Positions 23,841 to 33,766 of a stretch of 64,000 nucleotides of DNA are shown here, one piece after another. How positions within the stretch are numbered: the first letter of the stretch is position 1; every line of letters starts with the position of its first letter. The stretch spans positions 2,046,001 to 2,110,000 of the forward strand of contig NZ_CP074149.1 in NCBI RefSeq assembly GCF_019968765.1, read 5' to 3'. The notes beneath the pieces were generated by a model. That model was not told where the DNA came from and did no database searches. It worked only from the letters and a program-made list of their open reading frames with translations. A program made the translations under genes and the position numbers. This stretch comes from Enterobacter sp. JBIWA008 (lineage in GTDB: Bacteria; Pseudomonadota; Gammaproteobacteria; Enterobacterales; Enterobacteriaceae).

Positions 23841-24512
23841 TTAACCGCCCTGCAGATGATGTGCCGTGAGTTCTGCCAGTGAGTTAAGCTTCACGTCGGC
23901 AAGAGCAAACCGGGGATCGTGACGGCCTTCTTCAGCGGGCACCACAATGGAGCGCATCCGCGCAGCCTTCGACGCCACCATACCGTTAACGGAATCTTCC
24001 AGCGCAACGCAGTTGAGGGGATCCTGGCCCAGCTTTGCGGCACAGTCCAGATAGACCTGCGGGTGCGGCTTGCTATAAGGCAATTTTTCAGCGGACGCCA
24101 GCGCGTCGAAACTGTCGCGCAGCTCAAACATCGTGAGCACTTTTTCCAGCATATGCAGCGGTGAAGCCGAGGCCAGGCCAACCTTCAGCCCCTGGGCTTT
24201 ACACAGCGCGACGGCCTCACGCACGCCGGGCAGCAGCGGCCTGCTCTCTTCCACCAGAGAAATGGCGCGGCTGATAATGCGTGAGGTCACCTCATTGCGA
24301 TCGGGGCCAATCCACGGCTGTTGGGCAAACCACAGATCAACCACCATATCGATGCGCAGGCCCAGCGTATCGGGAAGTTCATTACGGCGACTGATATCCA
24401 CACCCAGGCTGGCCATAACGTCCAGTTCGGCGCGATCCCACAGCGGTTCGGAATCGATCAGTAATCCATCCATGTCAAAAATTGCGGCAAGAATTCGGCG
24501 CGGTGTCGACAT
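23841..24512 (-). CDS. hxpB: HxpB (YniC), hexitol/2-deoxyglucose-6-phosphate phosphatase
   Basis: HxpB is a HAD-superfamily sugar phosphatase that dephosphorylates 2-deoxyglucose-6-P, sorbitol-6-P and similar phosphates. The 223-residue protein shows all HAD motifs: FDMDGLLIDSE (nucleophile Asp near 13), GLASASPLHM (motif II), KLPYSKPHP (motif III Lys) and LEDSVNGMVASKAA (motif IV). The ATG at 24512 agrees with the E. coli start MSTPR and has AGGAG 9 bases upstream; a GTG one codon earlier is less likely. Confidence 0.95.
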   Translation of the reverse strand: MSTPRRILAAIFDMDGLLIDSEPLWDRAELDVMASLGVDISRRNELPDTLGLRIDMVVDLWFAQQPWIGPDRNEVTSRIISRAISLVEESRPLLPGVREAVALCKAQGLKVGLASASPLHMLEKVLTMFELRDSFDALASAEKLPYSKPHPQVYLDCAAKLGQDPLNCVALEDSVNGMVASKAARMRSIVVPAEEGRHDPRFALADVKLNSLAELTAHHLQGG

Positions 24513-24660
24513 CACAACATCTCCTTATCCAGGGTGTTCAACAGACGATACGTGCTAAGCACAATCTGCAATTTAGCATATTGCTTTTAAAGAGCGGGCG
24601 AAATTGATGACCAGAAGGTAGACTTAGGCACAAATAACGCGTCTTTATGAAGAGGAACTG

Positions 24661-25197
24661 ATGACGTATCAACAGGCTGGACGCATTGCGATCTTAAAAC
24701 GTATTGCTGGCTGGGTGATTTTTATTCCTGCCGTCATTTCTACGCTGATTTCTGTACTCAAATTTATGTACGACCACAGCGAAAAACAGCCGGGTATCAA
24801 TGCGGTAATGCTTGATTTTGCTCATGTCATGATTGAAATGATGCGTTTTAATACGCCATTTTTGAATGTCTTCTGGTTTAACTCACCCACTCCGGATTTT
24901 CATCAACAGCTGAATATCGGCTTTTGGGTGATATACGCCCTGATCTTCGTCGCGCTGGCATTGCAGGCCTCTGGCGCGAGAATGAGTCGCCAGACGCGCT
25001 TTTTACGCGAAGGCGTGGAAGATCAGTTGATTCTGGAGCAGGCCAAAGGCCCGGAAGGAATGAGTCGGGAGCAGATTGAATCCCGCATTGTTGTGCCGCG
25101 TCACACCATTTTCCTGCAAATTTTCCCGCTCTATATCCTTCCCGTAATCATCATTGTGGCGGGATATTTCTTCTTCTCGCTGCTCGGTTTTCTGTAA
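24661..25197 (+). CDS. yniB: YniB family inner membrane protein, unknown function
   Basis: The 178-residue protein matches E. coli YniB in length and in blocks such as MTYQQAGRIAILKRI, FWVIYALIFVALAL and REQIESRIVVPRHTIFLQ. Three hydrophobic spans are visible, near residues 17-38, 97-115 and 155-178, with a charged cytoplasmic-looking stretch between the second and third. No enzymatic motif is present. The start follows GAAGAGGAACTG. It is divergent from hxpB and convergent with yniA. Confidence 0.9.
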   Translation: MTYQQAGRIAILKRIAGWVIFIPAVISTLISVLKFMYDHSEKQPGINAVMLDFAHVMIEMMRFNTPFLNVFWFNSPTPDFHQQLNIGFWVIYALIFVALALQASGARMSRQTRFLREGVEDQLILEQAKGPEGMSREQIESRIVVPRHTIFLQIFPLYILPVIIIVAGYFFFSLLGFL

Positions 25198-25204
25198 GCG
25201 ATAA

Positions 25205-25224
25205 GGGTGGCGGCAAGGCCACCC
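25205..25224. other. Hairpin between yniB and yniA
   Basis: GGGTGGC-GGCAAG-GCCACCC forms a 7-bp GC-rich stem in the 36-base gap between two convergent genes. It has no U-run on either side, so termination is possible but not shown. Confidence 0.5.
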
Positions 25225-25233
25225 GTTCGCGTC

Positions 25234-26094
25234 TCAGGCGGCAAGCATGCGCTCGAGTGCCCTCTGCGCGTTAACCAGGTGTTCTCCGCCAAAAAGAATG
25301 GCTCTGTTCAACAGCGTATAAAGCTGATACACCGGCTGGCGGTCAAGGAAACCGGGCGGCAGGGGGGAAACAGACTGGTATCCGTCGTATATTTGCGGCG
25401 GCTGCTCAGGATGAAGCGGCAGCATGGCAAGATCGCACTCTCTGTCACCCCAGTAGCAGGCCGGGTCGAAGATGTAGGGGCCATTTGGACCCAGGGCACA
25501 GTTATTGGACCACAAATCGCCGTGAAGCAAAGACGCCTGAGGCTGGTGGGATGCCAGACGCTGTTGAACGTGCTCGACGATGGCGTCAATATTGCCAAAT
25601 TCCAGCCCTTTCTCGGCGGCCAGCTCAAGCTGCCAGCCAATGCGCTGCTCGGCAAAAAATGTCGACCAGCGACGCTGCCAGGCATTAGGCTGTGGCGTGG
25701 TGGAGAGATCGTTGTCAAAATCGAGACCAAACTGCGGCTGGTCGCTCCATTGATGCAGGCGCGCTAGCTGTTGGCCAAGGATGAACGCATTATGGGCATC
25801 CAGCGGACGGGCAGGGAGATACTCCATCACCAGGAAACTGTAGTCGCGGTCGCTTCCCACGGCCAGAACCTGCGGGACCGTGACCGTGTTACTGCGGGAC
25901 AACAGCTCCAGCTGGTCGGCTTCGGCGGTAAATATTGGAAGCAGCTCTCGCTCATCGCATTTAACGAAAAGATCGCGCCCTGCGTAGCGTAAATGCCACG
26001 CGGCATGGATCTCACCGCCTGGCAGTTCGTTACGCAGTTCAATTTCACCTTCACCCAGCTGCTCACGTAAAAGATGACTGATAGCCTGCCACAT
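25234..26094 (-). CDS. yniA: YniA, fructosamine kinase family protein
   Basis: YniA is a 286-residue member of the fructosamine/ketosamine-3-kinase family, which has the aminoglycoside-phosphotransferase fold and removes sugar adducts from amines or proteins by phosphorylation. The catalytic loop is LLHGDLWSNNCAL with Asp near 193, and the metal-binding loop is IFDPACYWGDRECDLAML near 212-229; YDGYQSVSPLPPGF follows as in the family. E. coli YniA has been reported as a site-specific kinase, but its native substrate is unclear. The start is an ATG with no ideal ribosome-binding site. Confidence 0.93.
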   Translation of the reverse strand: MWQAISHLLREQLGEGEIELRNELPGGEIHAAWHLRYAGRDLFVKCDERELLPIFTAEADQLELLSRSNTVTVPQVLAVGSDRDYSFLVMEYLPARPLDAHNAFILGQQLARLHQWSDQPQFGLDFDNDLSTTPQPNAWQRRWSTFFAEQRIGWQLELAAEKGLEFGNIDAIVEHVQQRLASHQPQASLLHGDLWSNNCALGPNGPYIFDPACYWGDRECDLAMLPLHPEQPPQIYDGYQSVSPLPPGFLDRQPVYQLYTLLNRAILFGGEHLVNAQRALERMLAA

Positions 26095-26199
26095 GTTGTC
26101 TCTCCCATGTTGTCTGCCAGATCATAAAGTTAGCGCATAACTGCGGTAAAAAAATACGAACTAACGCACACCTGAGCGGTTTAAATCCATGCAGCGCAC

Positions 26200-26490
26200 T
26201 TATTGTTCTTTTTTCCGCCAGCTTTCCCAGGTATCCACGTCAATCTCTGCAGGCTTGTCGGTCACGCTCTCCACCAGACTGGCGGCAAGCGCATGAACCT
26301 CTTCCTGGCTCAGGGCACCGATCAGACCAAATGCCAGGGTGCCTAAATCATGAATATTGCCCTCATCATCCGCCAGCGTGAGGAGAAAATTAGCCCGCGT
26401 GAACGCGTTGTTGAGCTCATTCAGCTCGGTCAGCGATGCTTCATGAAGGTTGATGGTCACGACGTAGCGTGTGATATCACCACTGCTCAT
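26200..26490 (-). CDS. ydiZ: YdiZ, conserved small protein of unknown function
   Basis: A 96-residue acidic cytoplasmic protein with the E. coli YdiZ length and sequence (YVVTINLHEASLTELNELNN, FLLTLADDEGN, EVHALAASLVESV). It has no signal peptide, membrane span or recognisable catalytic motif. AGGTGAATT precedes the ATG. It follows pfkB by 106 bases on the same strand, with a possible hairpin 26565-26590 (TTCCCCT/AAGGGGAA) in between but no U-run, so pfkB transcripts may read into it. Role unknown. Confidence 0.88.
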   Translation of the reverse strand: MSSGDITRYVVTINLHEASLTELNELNNAFTRANFLLTLADDEGNIHDLGTLAFGLIGALSQEEVHALAASLVESVTDKPAEIDVDTWESWRKKEQ

Positions 26491-26596
26491 AATTCACCTC
26501 ATTGTTATCATAGAAGTTTTCTTAGCATAGTCGATAGTTTGCGTTTGGCGACTCAGAGACGACATTCCCCTCCGTAAAGACGAAGGGGAACGGGCG

Positions 26597-27529
26597 TTAA
26601 TCTCGCGACAGGTAATCGACGATTTTTTGCGTATCGGAAAGCGAACAGAGACGCGTGCCCTGGTTGATGGTTGCGGCGCTACCTGCTGCTACGCCGTAGC
26701 GTGTCATTTCCAGCAGAGACGCGCCCTGCGCCAGTTTTAGCGTCATCGCACCCACCATGCTATCGCCAGCGCCAACCGTGCTCTGACTCTTCATCGGCGG
26801 TGGGACAACCTGAACGCACGACGCTTCATCGACTGCCAGCGCTCCCTGAGGGCCAAGGGAGACGACCACGCGTCGCGCTTTGCCGCTGCGTACCAGCTCC
26901 TGCGCGGCGGTGCGAACATCATCGGGCTGCGTCAGTTCACGGTTGACCAGCGCGCTTAACTCTTTCTGGTTGGGTTTCACCAGCTCAAGATTACCTGGCA
27001 CCAGAGCCGCCTGCAGGGCCTCGCCGCTGCTGTCGACAATGCAGTGGATACCGCGTTGCTGTACCGCCTGAATCAGCGCCGTTAATTTTTCCGTGCTTAC
27101 GCCGGGCGGCAGACTGCCGCTGACCACCAGCAGCGCGCCGCTTTCTATCGTCAGCACTTTCTCTTCAAGCTGACGAAACTCGTCATCGCTGAGTTTCGCG
27201 CCCGGCATGACAAAACGGTACTGCTCGCCACTGGATCCCACGTGGACATGCAGGTTTTGCCGCGTCCAGTCTTTGGCCTCGACGGTCTCTACGGCCACCT
27301 GTTCCTCGGCCAGCAGAGAGACCAGGTGTTCACCGGTGGCACCACCTGCGGGGAAAATTGCCGTGGCTTTGCCGCCGAGATGATTAATTGCGCGCGCCAC
27401 GTTGATCCCGCCGCCGCCGGGCTCAAAGACCGGAGCGCTACAGCGCAATTTACCTTCCGGGTAAATCTGCGGCGTCTGGGTGGCTGAATCAAGGGAAGGG
27501 GAGAGCGTCAGGGTGTAGATAGAAACCAT
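26597..27529 (-). CDS. pfkB: 6-phosphofructokinase II
   Basis: PfkB is the minor phosphofructokinase, phosphorylating fructose-6-P in glycolysis, with related activity on tagatose-6-P. It is a ribokinase/PfkB-family enzyme of 310 residues: GGGGINVARAINHLGG near 38-53 is the first signature, and SQSTVGAGDSMVGAMT near 248-263 carries the catalytic Asp of GAGD. KPNQKEL is the family's ATP-site segment. I use the second of two adjacent ATGs (27529), which has better spacing from AGGAGG and matches the E. coli MVRIY start. It is divergent from ydiY. Confidence 0.96.
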   Translation of the reverse strand: MVSIYTLTLSPSLDSATQTPQIYPEGKLRCSAPVFEPGGGGINVARAINHLGGKATAIFPAGGATGEHLVSLLAEEQVAVETVEAKDWTRQNLHVHVGSSGEQYRFVMPGAKLSDDEFRQLEEKVLTIESGALLVVSGSLPPGVSTEKLTALIQAVQQRGIHCIVDSSGEALQAALVPGNLELVKPNQKELSALVNRELTQPDDVRTAAQELVRSGKARRVVVSLGPQGALAVDEASCVQVVPPPMKSQSTVGAGDSMVGAMTLKLAQGASLLEMTRYGVAAGSAATINQGTRLCSLSDTQKIVDYLSRD

Positions 27530-27701
27530 CATTACCTCCTTTTAGCATGGGCTCTTATTAGTCTGGCACCATTTTTCAGGAAGGCAATCTAAATAACAGT
27601 ATGATTTTAAATATGAATACTAACGAAAAGTGAGGCGGGAGATATATAAAATAAAACGCTCTTTGAGATCGTTCTTATTCAAAAAATGAAATAAGAAAAC
27701 A

Positions 27702-27730
27702 TTGCTATGTTATTTGCGGCTTTTTATAAT
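27702..27730 (+). promoter_or_regulatory. Sigma-70 promoter of ydiY
   Basis: TTGCTA (-35) and a perfect TATAAT (-10) are separated by 17 bases. The transcript would start near 27737 and have a leader of about 88 bases before ydiY. Confidence 0.65.
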
Positions 27731-27779
27731 TTGTTACCTTTCTCTGGACGCCTTGTCATTGATCCTCAAGAAAGATTCC

Positions 27780-27802
27780 GGGACCGTGTGGTCTCTTTTT
27801 TT
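27780..27802 (+). terminator. Terminator-like hairpin in the ydiY leader
   Basis: GGGACC-GTGT-GGTCTC forms a 6-bp stem with G-U allowed, followed by seven T, only 23 bases before the ydiY start codon and downstream of the predicted promoter. Placed there it could work as an attenuator. No small open frame that would control it is evident. Confidence 0.55.
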
Positions 27803-27824
27803 GTTGTACGGACTCCTTAATAAA

Positions 27825-28583
27825 ATGAAGCTTTTAAAGACAGTGCCCGCTGCACTGATGCTGGCGGGTGGCGTGTTTGCGGCTATGAACGCGACCGCCG
27901 ATGATACCGTTTTTACTGTCATGGACGATCCCTCCACCGCGAAAAAACCGTTTGAAGGTAACCTGAACGCTGGGTACCTGGCACAATCCGGTAACACCAA
28001 AAGCTCTTCTCTGACGGCGGACAGTACGCTCACCTGGTACGGTAACACCACCGCCTGGTCTCTGTGGGGTAATGCCAGCAACACTTCCGCTAATGACGAA
28101 CGTTCTTCCGAGAAATATGCGGTAGGCGGACGTAGCCGTTACAACATGACCGACTATGACTACCTGTTTGGTCAGGCAAGCTGGTTAACCGACCGTTACA
28201 ACGGTTATCGTGAGCGTGATGTGTTCACCGCCGGTTATGGTCGCCAGTTCCTGAATGGTCCGGTACATAGTCTTCGTTTTGAATTCGGTCCAGGGGTGCG
28301 TTATGACGAGTACACCAATGGAGATACCAAAACTCAACCGCTCGGTTACGCTTCCGGTACCTATGCCTGGCAGATGACTGACAATACAAAATTTACGCAG
28401 GGTGTTTCTGTATTTGGTGCCGACGATACCACGCTGAACTCTGAGACGGCGCTGAACGTGGCTATCAACGAACACTTTGGTCTGAAAGTCGCCTACAACG
28501 TGACCTGGAACTCTTCACCACCAGAATCTGCGCCGGATCACACCGACCGCAGAACCACGGTTTCACTGGGTTATAGAATGTAA
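27825..28583 (+). CDS. ydiY: YdiY, DUF481 outer-membrane-type beta-barrel protein
   Basis: The 252-residue protein starts MKLLKTVPAALMLAGGVFA with a signal peptide cut near residue 23 (ATADD). The rest is a DUF481/salt-stress-type barrel with repeated amphipathic beta-strands (GYLAQSGNTKSSSLTADST, WSLWGNASNTSANDERS, VKVAYNVTWNS-like ends) and a C-terminal aromatic-ending strand TTVSLGYRM. In E. coli it was reported as acid-inducible; function is unknown. The start at 27825 matches E. coli; an open frame continues upstream to 27702 through the leader and is rejected. A terminator follows. Confidence 0.92.
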   Translation: MKLLKTVPAALMLAGGVFAAMNATADDTVFTVMDDPSTAKKPFEGNLNAGYLAQSGNTKSSSLTADSTLTWYGNTTAWSLWGNASNTSANDERSSEKYAVGGRSRYNMTDYDYLFGQASWLTDRYNGYRERDVFTAGYGRQFLNGPVHSLRFEFGPGVRYDEYTNGDTKTQPLGYASGTYAWQMTDNTKFTQGVSVFGADDTTLNSETALNVAINEHFGLKVAYNVTWNSSPPESAPDHTDRRTTVSLGYRM

Positions 28584-28588
28584 TGAAG

Positions 28589-28618
28589 ACGGGCCGATGC
28601 TAATGTCGGCCCGTTTAT
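28589..28618 (+). terminator. ydiY terminator
   Basis: ACGGGCCGA and TCGGCCCGT pair around a 9-base loop and are followed by TTTATT, directly after the ydiY stop. Confidence 0.85.
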
Positions 28619-28664
28619 TAAATCTGGTCTTTTGACGTCCCTTCTGATGACCTGTATTCGCCCC

Positions 28665-28772
28665 CTAGCCCCAAATCATTGCCGCCCAACGGAGCAGCAG
28701 CATTGCACCGCAGATGGCAATTAGCACTAGCACCATTTTCCAGTGTTTTACGGCAAATCGTTTTGTTGGCAT
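28665..28772 (-). CDS. yniD: YniD, 35-residue single-span membrane protein
   Basis: On the minus strand an ATG at 28772 opens a 35-codon frame, MPTKRFAVKHWKMVLVLIAI then CGAMLLLRWAAMIWG and TAG. It matches the E. coli small membrane protein YniD as I remember it, including the basic N-terminus KHWKM and the WAAMIWG ending. One hydrophobic helix spans about residues 13-33, with the positive N-terminus expected in the cytoplasm. Upstream AAGGATTAGGTT gives a plausible ribosome-binding site. It is too short for usual gene callers. Function unknown. Confidence 0.88.
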   Translation of the reverse strand: MPTKRFAVKHWKMVLVLIAICGAMLLLRWAAMIWG

Positions 28773-28870
28773 AACCTAATCCTTGTTCGTTGATACCCAC
28801 AGTCTACCAAACAGGGCCGAAATATGCCCCTTCTCGGGATCGATTGGGTTATGCCAGCGCAGGATTCGGC

Positions 28871-28963
28871 TCAGAACCAGTGGAATCGTTCGGCGAGAAT
28901 CAACAATAAACCTGTGGCGGAAAGGATGTTCAATATCACAACCGTTCTACTGGATACGTTCAT
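28871..28963 (-). CDS. yncL: YncL-like 30-residue small membrane protein
   Basis: The minus strand encodes MNVSSRTVVILNILSATGLL followed by LILAERFHWF and TGA. It resembles what I remember of the E. coli stress-response membrane protein YncL (MNVSSRTVVLINFF start, an aromatic-ending helix, 31 residues). AAAGGTG lies 7 bases before the ATG. One membrane span, about residues 8-24, is visible. In E. coli yncL is elsewhere on the chromosome, so its place here between yniD and thrS differs. A longer open frame upstream to 29179 exists but shows no support. The homology is from memory and needs a search. Confidence 0.6.
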   Translation of the reverse strand: MNVSSRTVVILNILSATGLLLILAERFHWF

Positions 28964-29285
28964 GGTATGCACCTTTGGGTTTAAAGACCTGTTCAAGAGT
29001 AGCCCAGCATCTTTGAAATGCGAGCGCAGTGGAGAAGCAACCTGCAAATTCGTGCGAAAGCGCCAGCCCATCAATCTGGCCGCAGAGGGTGCAATCTCCT
29101 TGCCGTTAGTGTTAACATTACGTCGCTTGCCGTAAATCCACATTAATCTGAATTCGGCTGGTGAATGATGACGAACCAATTTGACGATTGTTGGTCAGAT
29201 GGTTTCGTAATCTATTGTCAAATCACGATTATTTTCTTTGTATATGCTCTTATGTGTGGGGCATCACTGCAAATAAGGATATAAA
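28964..29285. other. thrS upstream region
   Basis: These 322 bases separate the YncL-like gene from thrS. I see no convincing gene on either strand. The right-hand third is the thrS leader with operator-like stems (separate entry). The left part should include divergent promoters; candidates are not distinct enough to list. Confidence 0.5.
29180..29222 (+). promoter_or_regulatory. thrS translational operator, anticodon-like stem
   Basis: In the leader TTTGACGAT (29180-29188) can pair with ATTGTCAAA (29214-29222), with one mismatch, and inside them AGAT (29197-29200) pairs with ATCT (29210-29213) to show a loop GGTTTCGTA that contains CGU, a threonine anticodon. E. coli ThrRS binds such a tRNA-like arm in its own leader and blocks ribosome loading. 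The layout fits that model; the fold was done by eye. Confidence 0.65.
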
Positions 29286-31214
29286 ATGCCTGTAATTACT
29301 CTTCCTGATGGCAGCCAACGCCATTTCGACCGTGCTGTTAGCCCAATGGATGTTGCCCTGGACATTGGTCCTGGTCTCGCGAAAGCGACTATTGCTGGCC
29401 GCGTTAACGGTGAGCTGGTGGATGCCTCCGATCTGATCGAAAACGATGCGACGCTAGCCATCATCACCGCGAAAGACGAAGAAGGTCTGGAGATCATTCG
29501 TCACTCCTGCGCGCACCTGTTAGGCCATGCCATCAAACAGCTGTGGCCAAACACCAAAATGGCGATCGGTCCGGTTATCGACAATGGTTTCTACTATGAC
29601 GTTGACCTTGACCACACCCTGACTCAGGAAGATATCGACGCGCTCGAAAAACGCATGCACGAGCTCGCCGAAACGAACTATGACGTCATCAAGAAGAAAG
29701 TCAGCTGGCACGAAGCGCGTGAAACCTTCGTGAAGCGCGGCGAGAGCTACAAGGTCTCTATTCTTGACGAAAACATTTCGCATGATGACAAGCCTGGCTT
29801 GTACCATCACGAAGAATACGTCGACATGTGCCGTGGACCGCACGTGCCGAACATGCGCTTCTGTCATCACTTTAAGCTGATGAAGATCGCGGGCGCCTAC
29901 TGGCGTGGCGACAGCAACAACAAGATGTTGCAGCGTATCTATGGTACCGCGTGGGCCGATAAAAAAGCCCTGAATGCATACCTGCTGCGCCTGGAAGAGG
30001 CGGCGAAGCGTGACCACCGTAAAATTGGCAAGCAGCTTGACCTGTACCACATGCAGGAAGAAGCGCCGGGTATGGTGTTCTGGCATAACGACGGCTGGAC
30101 CATCTTCCGTGAACTGGAAACTTTCGTACGCTCCAAGCTGAAAGAGTATCAGTATCAGGAAGTAAAAGGCCCGTTCATGATGGACCGTGTGCTGTGGGAA
30201 AAAACCGGCCACTGGGACAACTATAAAGATGCGATGTTTACCACCTCGTCTGAGAACCGTGAATACTGCATTAAGCCAATGAACTGCCCGGGCCACGTTC
30301 AGATCTTCAACCAGGGTCTGAAATCCTACCGCGACCTGCCGCTGCGTATGGCGGAGTTCGGTAGCTGCCACCGTAACGAGCCATCAGGTGCGCTGCACGG
30401 TCTGATGCGTGTTCGTGGTTTTACTCAGGATGATGCACATATCTTCTGTACTGAAGATCAGGTCCGTGACGAAGTTAACGCCTGTATTCGTATGGTCTAC
30501 GATATGTACAGCACCTTTGGCTTCGAGAAGATCGTGGTCAAACTCTCAACGCGACCGGAAAAACGTATTGGTAGCGATGAGACCTGGGATCGCGCAGAAG
30601 CGGATCTCGCCGTGGCGCTGGAAGAGAACGGCATTCCGTTCGAGTACCAGCTGGGCGAGGGCGCATTCTACGGTCCGAAAATTGAATTTACCCTGTATGA
30701 CTGCCTCGATCGCGCATGGCAGTGCGGTACTGTACAGCTGGACTTCTCCCTGCCGCAGCGTTTAAGCGCCTCTTATGTTGGCGAAGACAACGAGCGTCAG
30801 GTACCGGTAATGATTCACCGTGCAATCCTCGGTTCTCTGGAGCGCTTCATCGGCATCCTGACCGAAGAGTTCGCTGGCTTCTTCCCAACCTGGCTTGCGC
30901 CGGTGCAGGTCGTGGTGATGAACATTACCGATTCTCAGGCGGATTACGTTAAAGAATTGACGCAGAAACTGCAAAATGCGGGCATTCGCGTAAAAGCAGA
31001 CTTGAGAAATGAGAAGATTGGCTTTAAAATCCGCGAGCACACTTTACGTCGTGTCCCGTATATGTTGGTCTGTGGTGATAAAGAGGTGGAAGCAGGCAAA
31101 GTTGCCGTTCGCACCCGCCGTGGTAAAGACCTGGGCAGCCTGGACGTAAGTGAAGTGATTGAGAAGCTGCAACAAGAGATTCGCAGCCGCAGTCTTCAAC
31201 AACTGGAGGAATAA
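29286..31214 (+). CDS. thrS: Threonyl-tRNA synthetase
   Basis: ThrRS charges tRNA-Thr and represses its own mRNA. The 642 residues equal E. coli. Domains in order: TGS-like N1 ([18 protein letters not shown]), the N2 editing domain with [16 protein letters not shown] (His pair near 73-77) and [14 protein letters not shown], the class II core with [11 protein letters not shown] (zinc Cys near 334), [22 protein letters not shown] (motif 2 and zinc His) and [17 protein letters not shown] (motif 3, zinc His near 511), then the anticodon-binding domain. It is first in thrS-infC-rpmI-rplT-pheMST-ihfA. Confidence 0.98.
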   Translation: MPVITLPDGSQRHFDRAVSPMDVALDIGPGLAKATIAGRVNGELVDASDLIENDATLAIITAKDEEGLEIIRHSCAHLLGHAIKQLWPNTKMAIGPVIDNGFYYDVDLDHTLTQEDIDALEKRMHELAETNYDVIKKKVSWHEARETFVKRGESYKVSILDENISHDDKPGLYHHEEYVDMCRGPHVPNMRFCHHFKLMKIAGAYWRGDSNNKMLQRIYGTAWADKKALNAYLLRLEEAAKRDHRKIGKQLDLYHMQEEAPGMVFWHNDGWTIFRELETFVRSKLKEYQYQEVKGPFMMDRVLWEKTGHWDNYKDAMFTTSSENREYCIKPMNCPGHVQIFNQGLKSYRDLPLRMAEFGSCHRNEPSGALHGLMRVRGFTQDDAHIFCTEDQVRDEVNACIRMVYDMYSTFGFEKIVVKLSTRPEKRIGSDETWDRAEADLAVALEENGIPFEYQLGEGAFYGPKIEFTLYDCLDRAWQCGTVQLDFSLPQRLSASYVGEDNERQVPVMIHRAILGSLERFIGILTEEFAGFFPTWLAPVQVVVMNITDSQADYVKELTQKLQNAGIRVKADLRNEKIGFKIREHTLRRVPYMLVCGDKEVEAGKVAVRTRRGKDLGSLDVSEVIEKLQQEIRSRSLQQLEE

Positions 31215-32055
<841 letters not shown>

Positions 32056-32082
32056 GCCGTTAACGTTTAATTTTTTTACTAA

Positions 32083-32463
<381 letters not shown>

Positions 32464-32470
32464 GCCAGTT

Positions 32471-32497
32471 GAGAGAGGGGGCCTGGCTCCCTCTTTT
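32471..32497 (+). terminator. Terminator after rplT
   Basis: GAGAGGG and CCCTCT pair around GGCCTGGCT, followed by TTTTCATTT. It should end much of the thrS-rplT transcription before the pheM promoter. Confidence 0.7.
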
Positions 32498-32517
32498 CAT
32501 TTAACACCATCAGAAGA

Positions 32518-32546
32518 TTGACATTTATCCGTCCAGGCTTTTCAAT
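32518..32546 (+). promoter_or_regulatory. pheMST promoter
   Basis: A perfect TTGACA is followed after 17 bases by TTCAAT, a weaker -10. It is placed to transcribe the pheM leader, starting near 32553, as in E. coli. Confidence 0.6.
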
Positions 32547-32585
32547 AAGGTCTTAACGGTTTCTACCAGACAAGGTAACGCAAGC

Positions 32586-32630
32586 ATGAATGCTGCTATT
32601 TTCCGCTTCTTCTTTTACTTTAGCACCTGA
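32586..32630 (+). CDS. pheM: PheM leader peptide
   Basis: The 14-codon frame encodes [14 protein letters not shown] with five Phe codons, the same peptide as in E. coli. Ribosome speed over the Phe codons reports charged tRNA-Phe and decides whether the downstream terminator or its alternative forms. Ribosome-binding sequence AAGGTAACG lies upstream. The gene is below normal annotation size. Confidence 0.95.
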
Positions 32631-32634
32631 TTTC

Positions 32635-32703
32635 AGGAGGCTAGCGCGTGAAAGATGAAACGAAAAACAGCGCCAGATAAGCCTCCCGATGGAGGCTTTT
32701 TTT
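32635..32703 (+). terminator. pheST attenuator
   Basis: The terminator is AAGCCTCC-CGAT-GGAGGCTT plus seven T (32679-32703). An upstream GGAGGC at 32636-32641, five bases after the pheM stop, can pair with GCCTCC at 32681-32686 instead and so prevent it. A stalled ribosome in pheM would favour this antiterminator, raising pheST when tRNA-Phe is uncharged. Confidence 0.92.
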
Positions 32704-32725
32704 GTGCCTGAATTTGAGAGAATAA

Positions 32726-33751
<1,026 letters not shown>

Positions 33752-33766
33752 GGGCAGGACAGAACA

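Noticed and set aside
28824..29135. 103-codon open frame on the plus strand before thrS
   Set aside because: No ribosome-binding site, no domain, and it crosses the more convincing YncL-like gene on the other strand.
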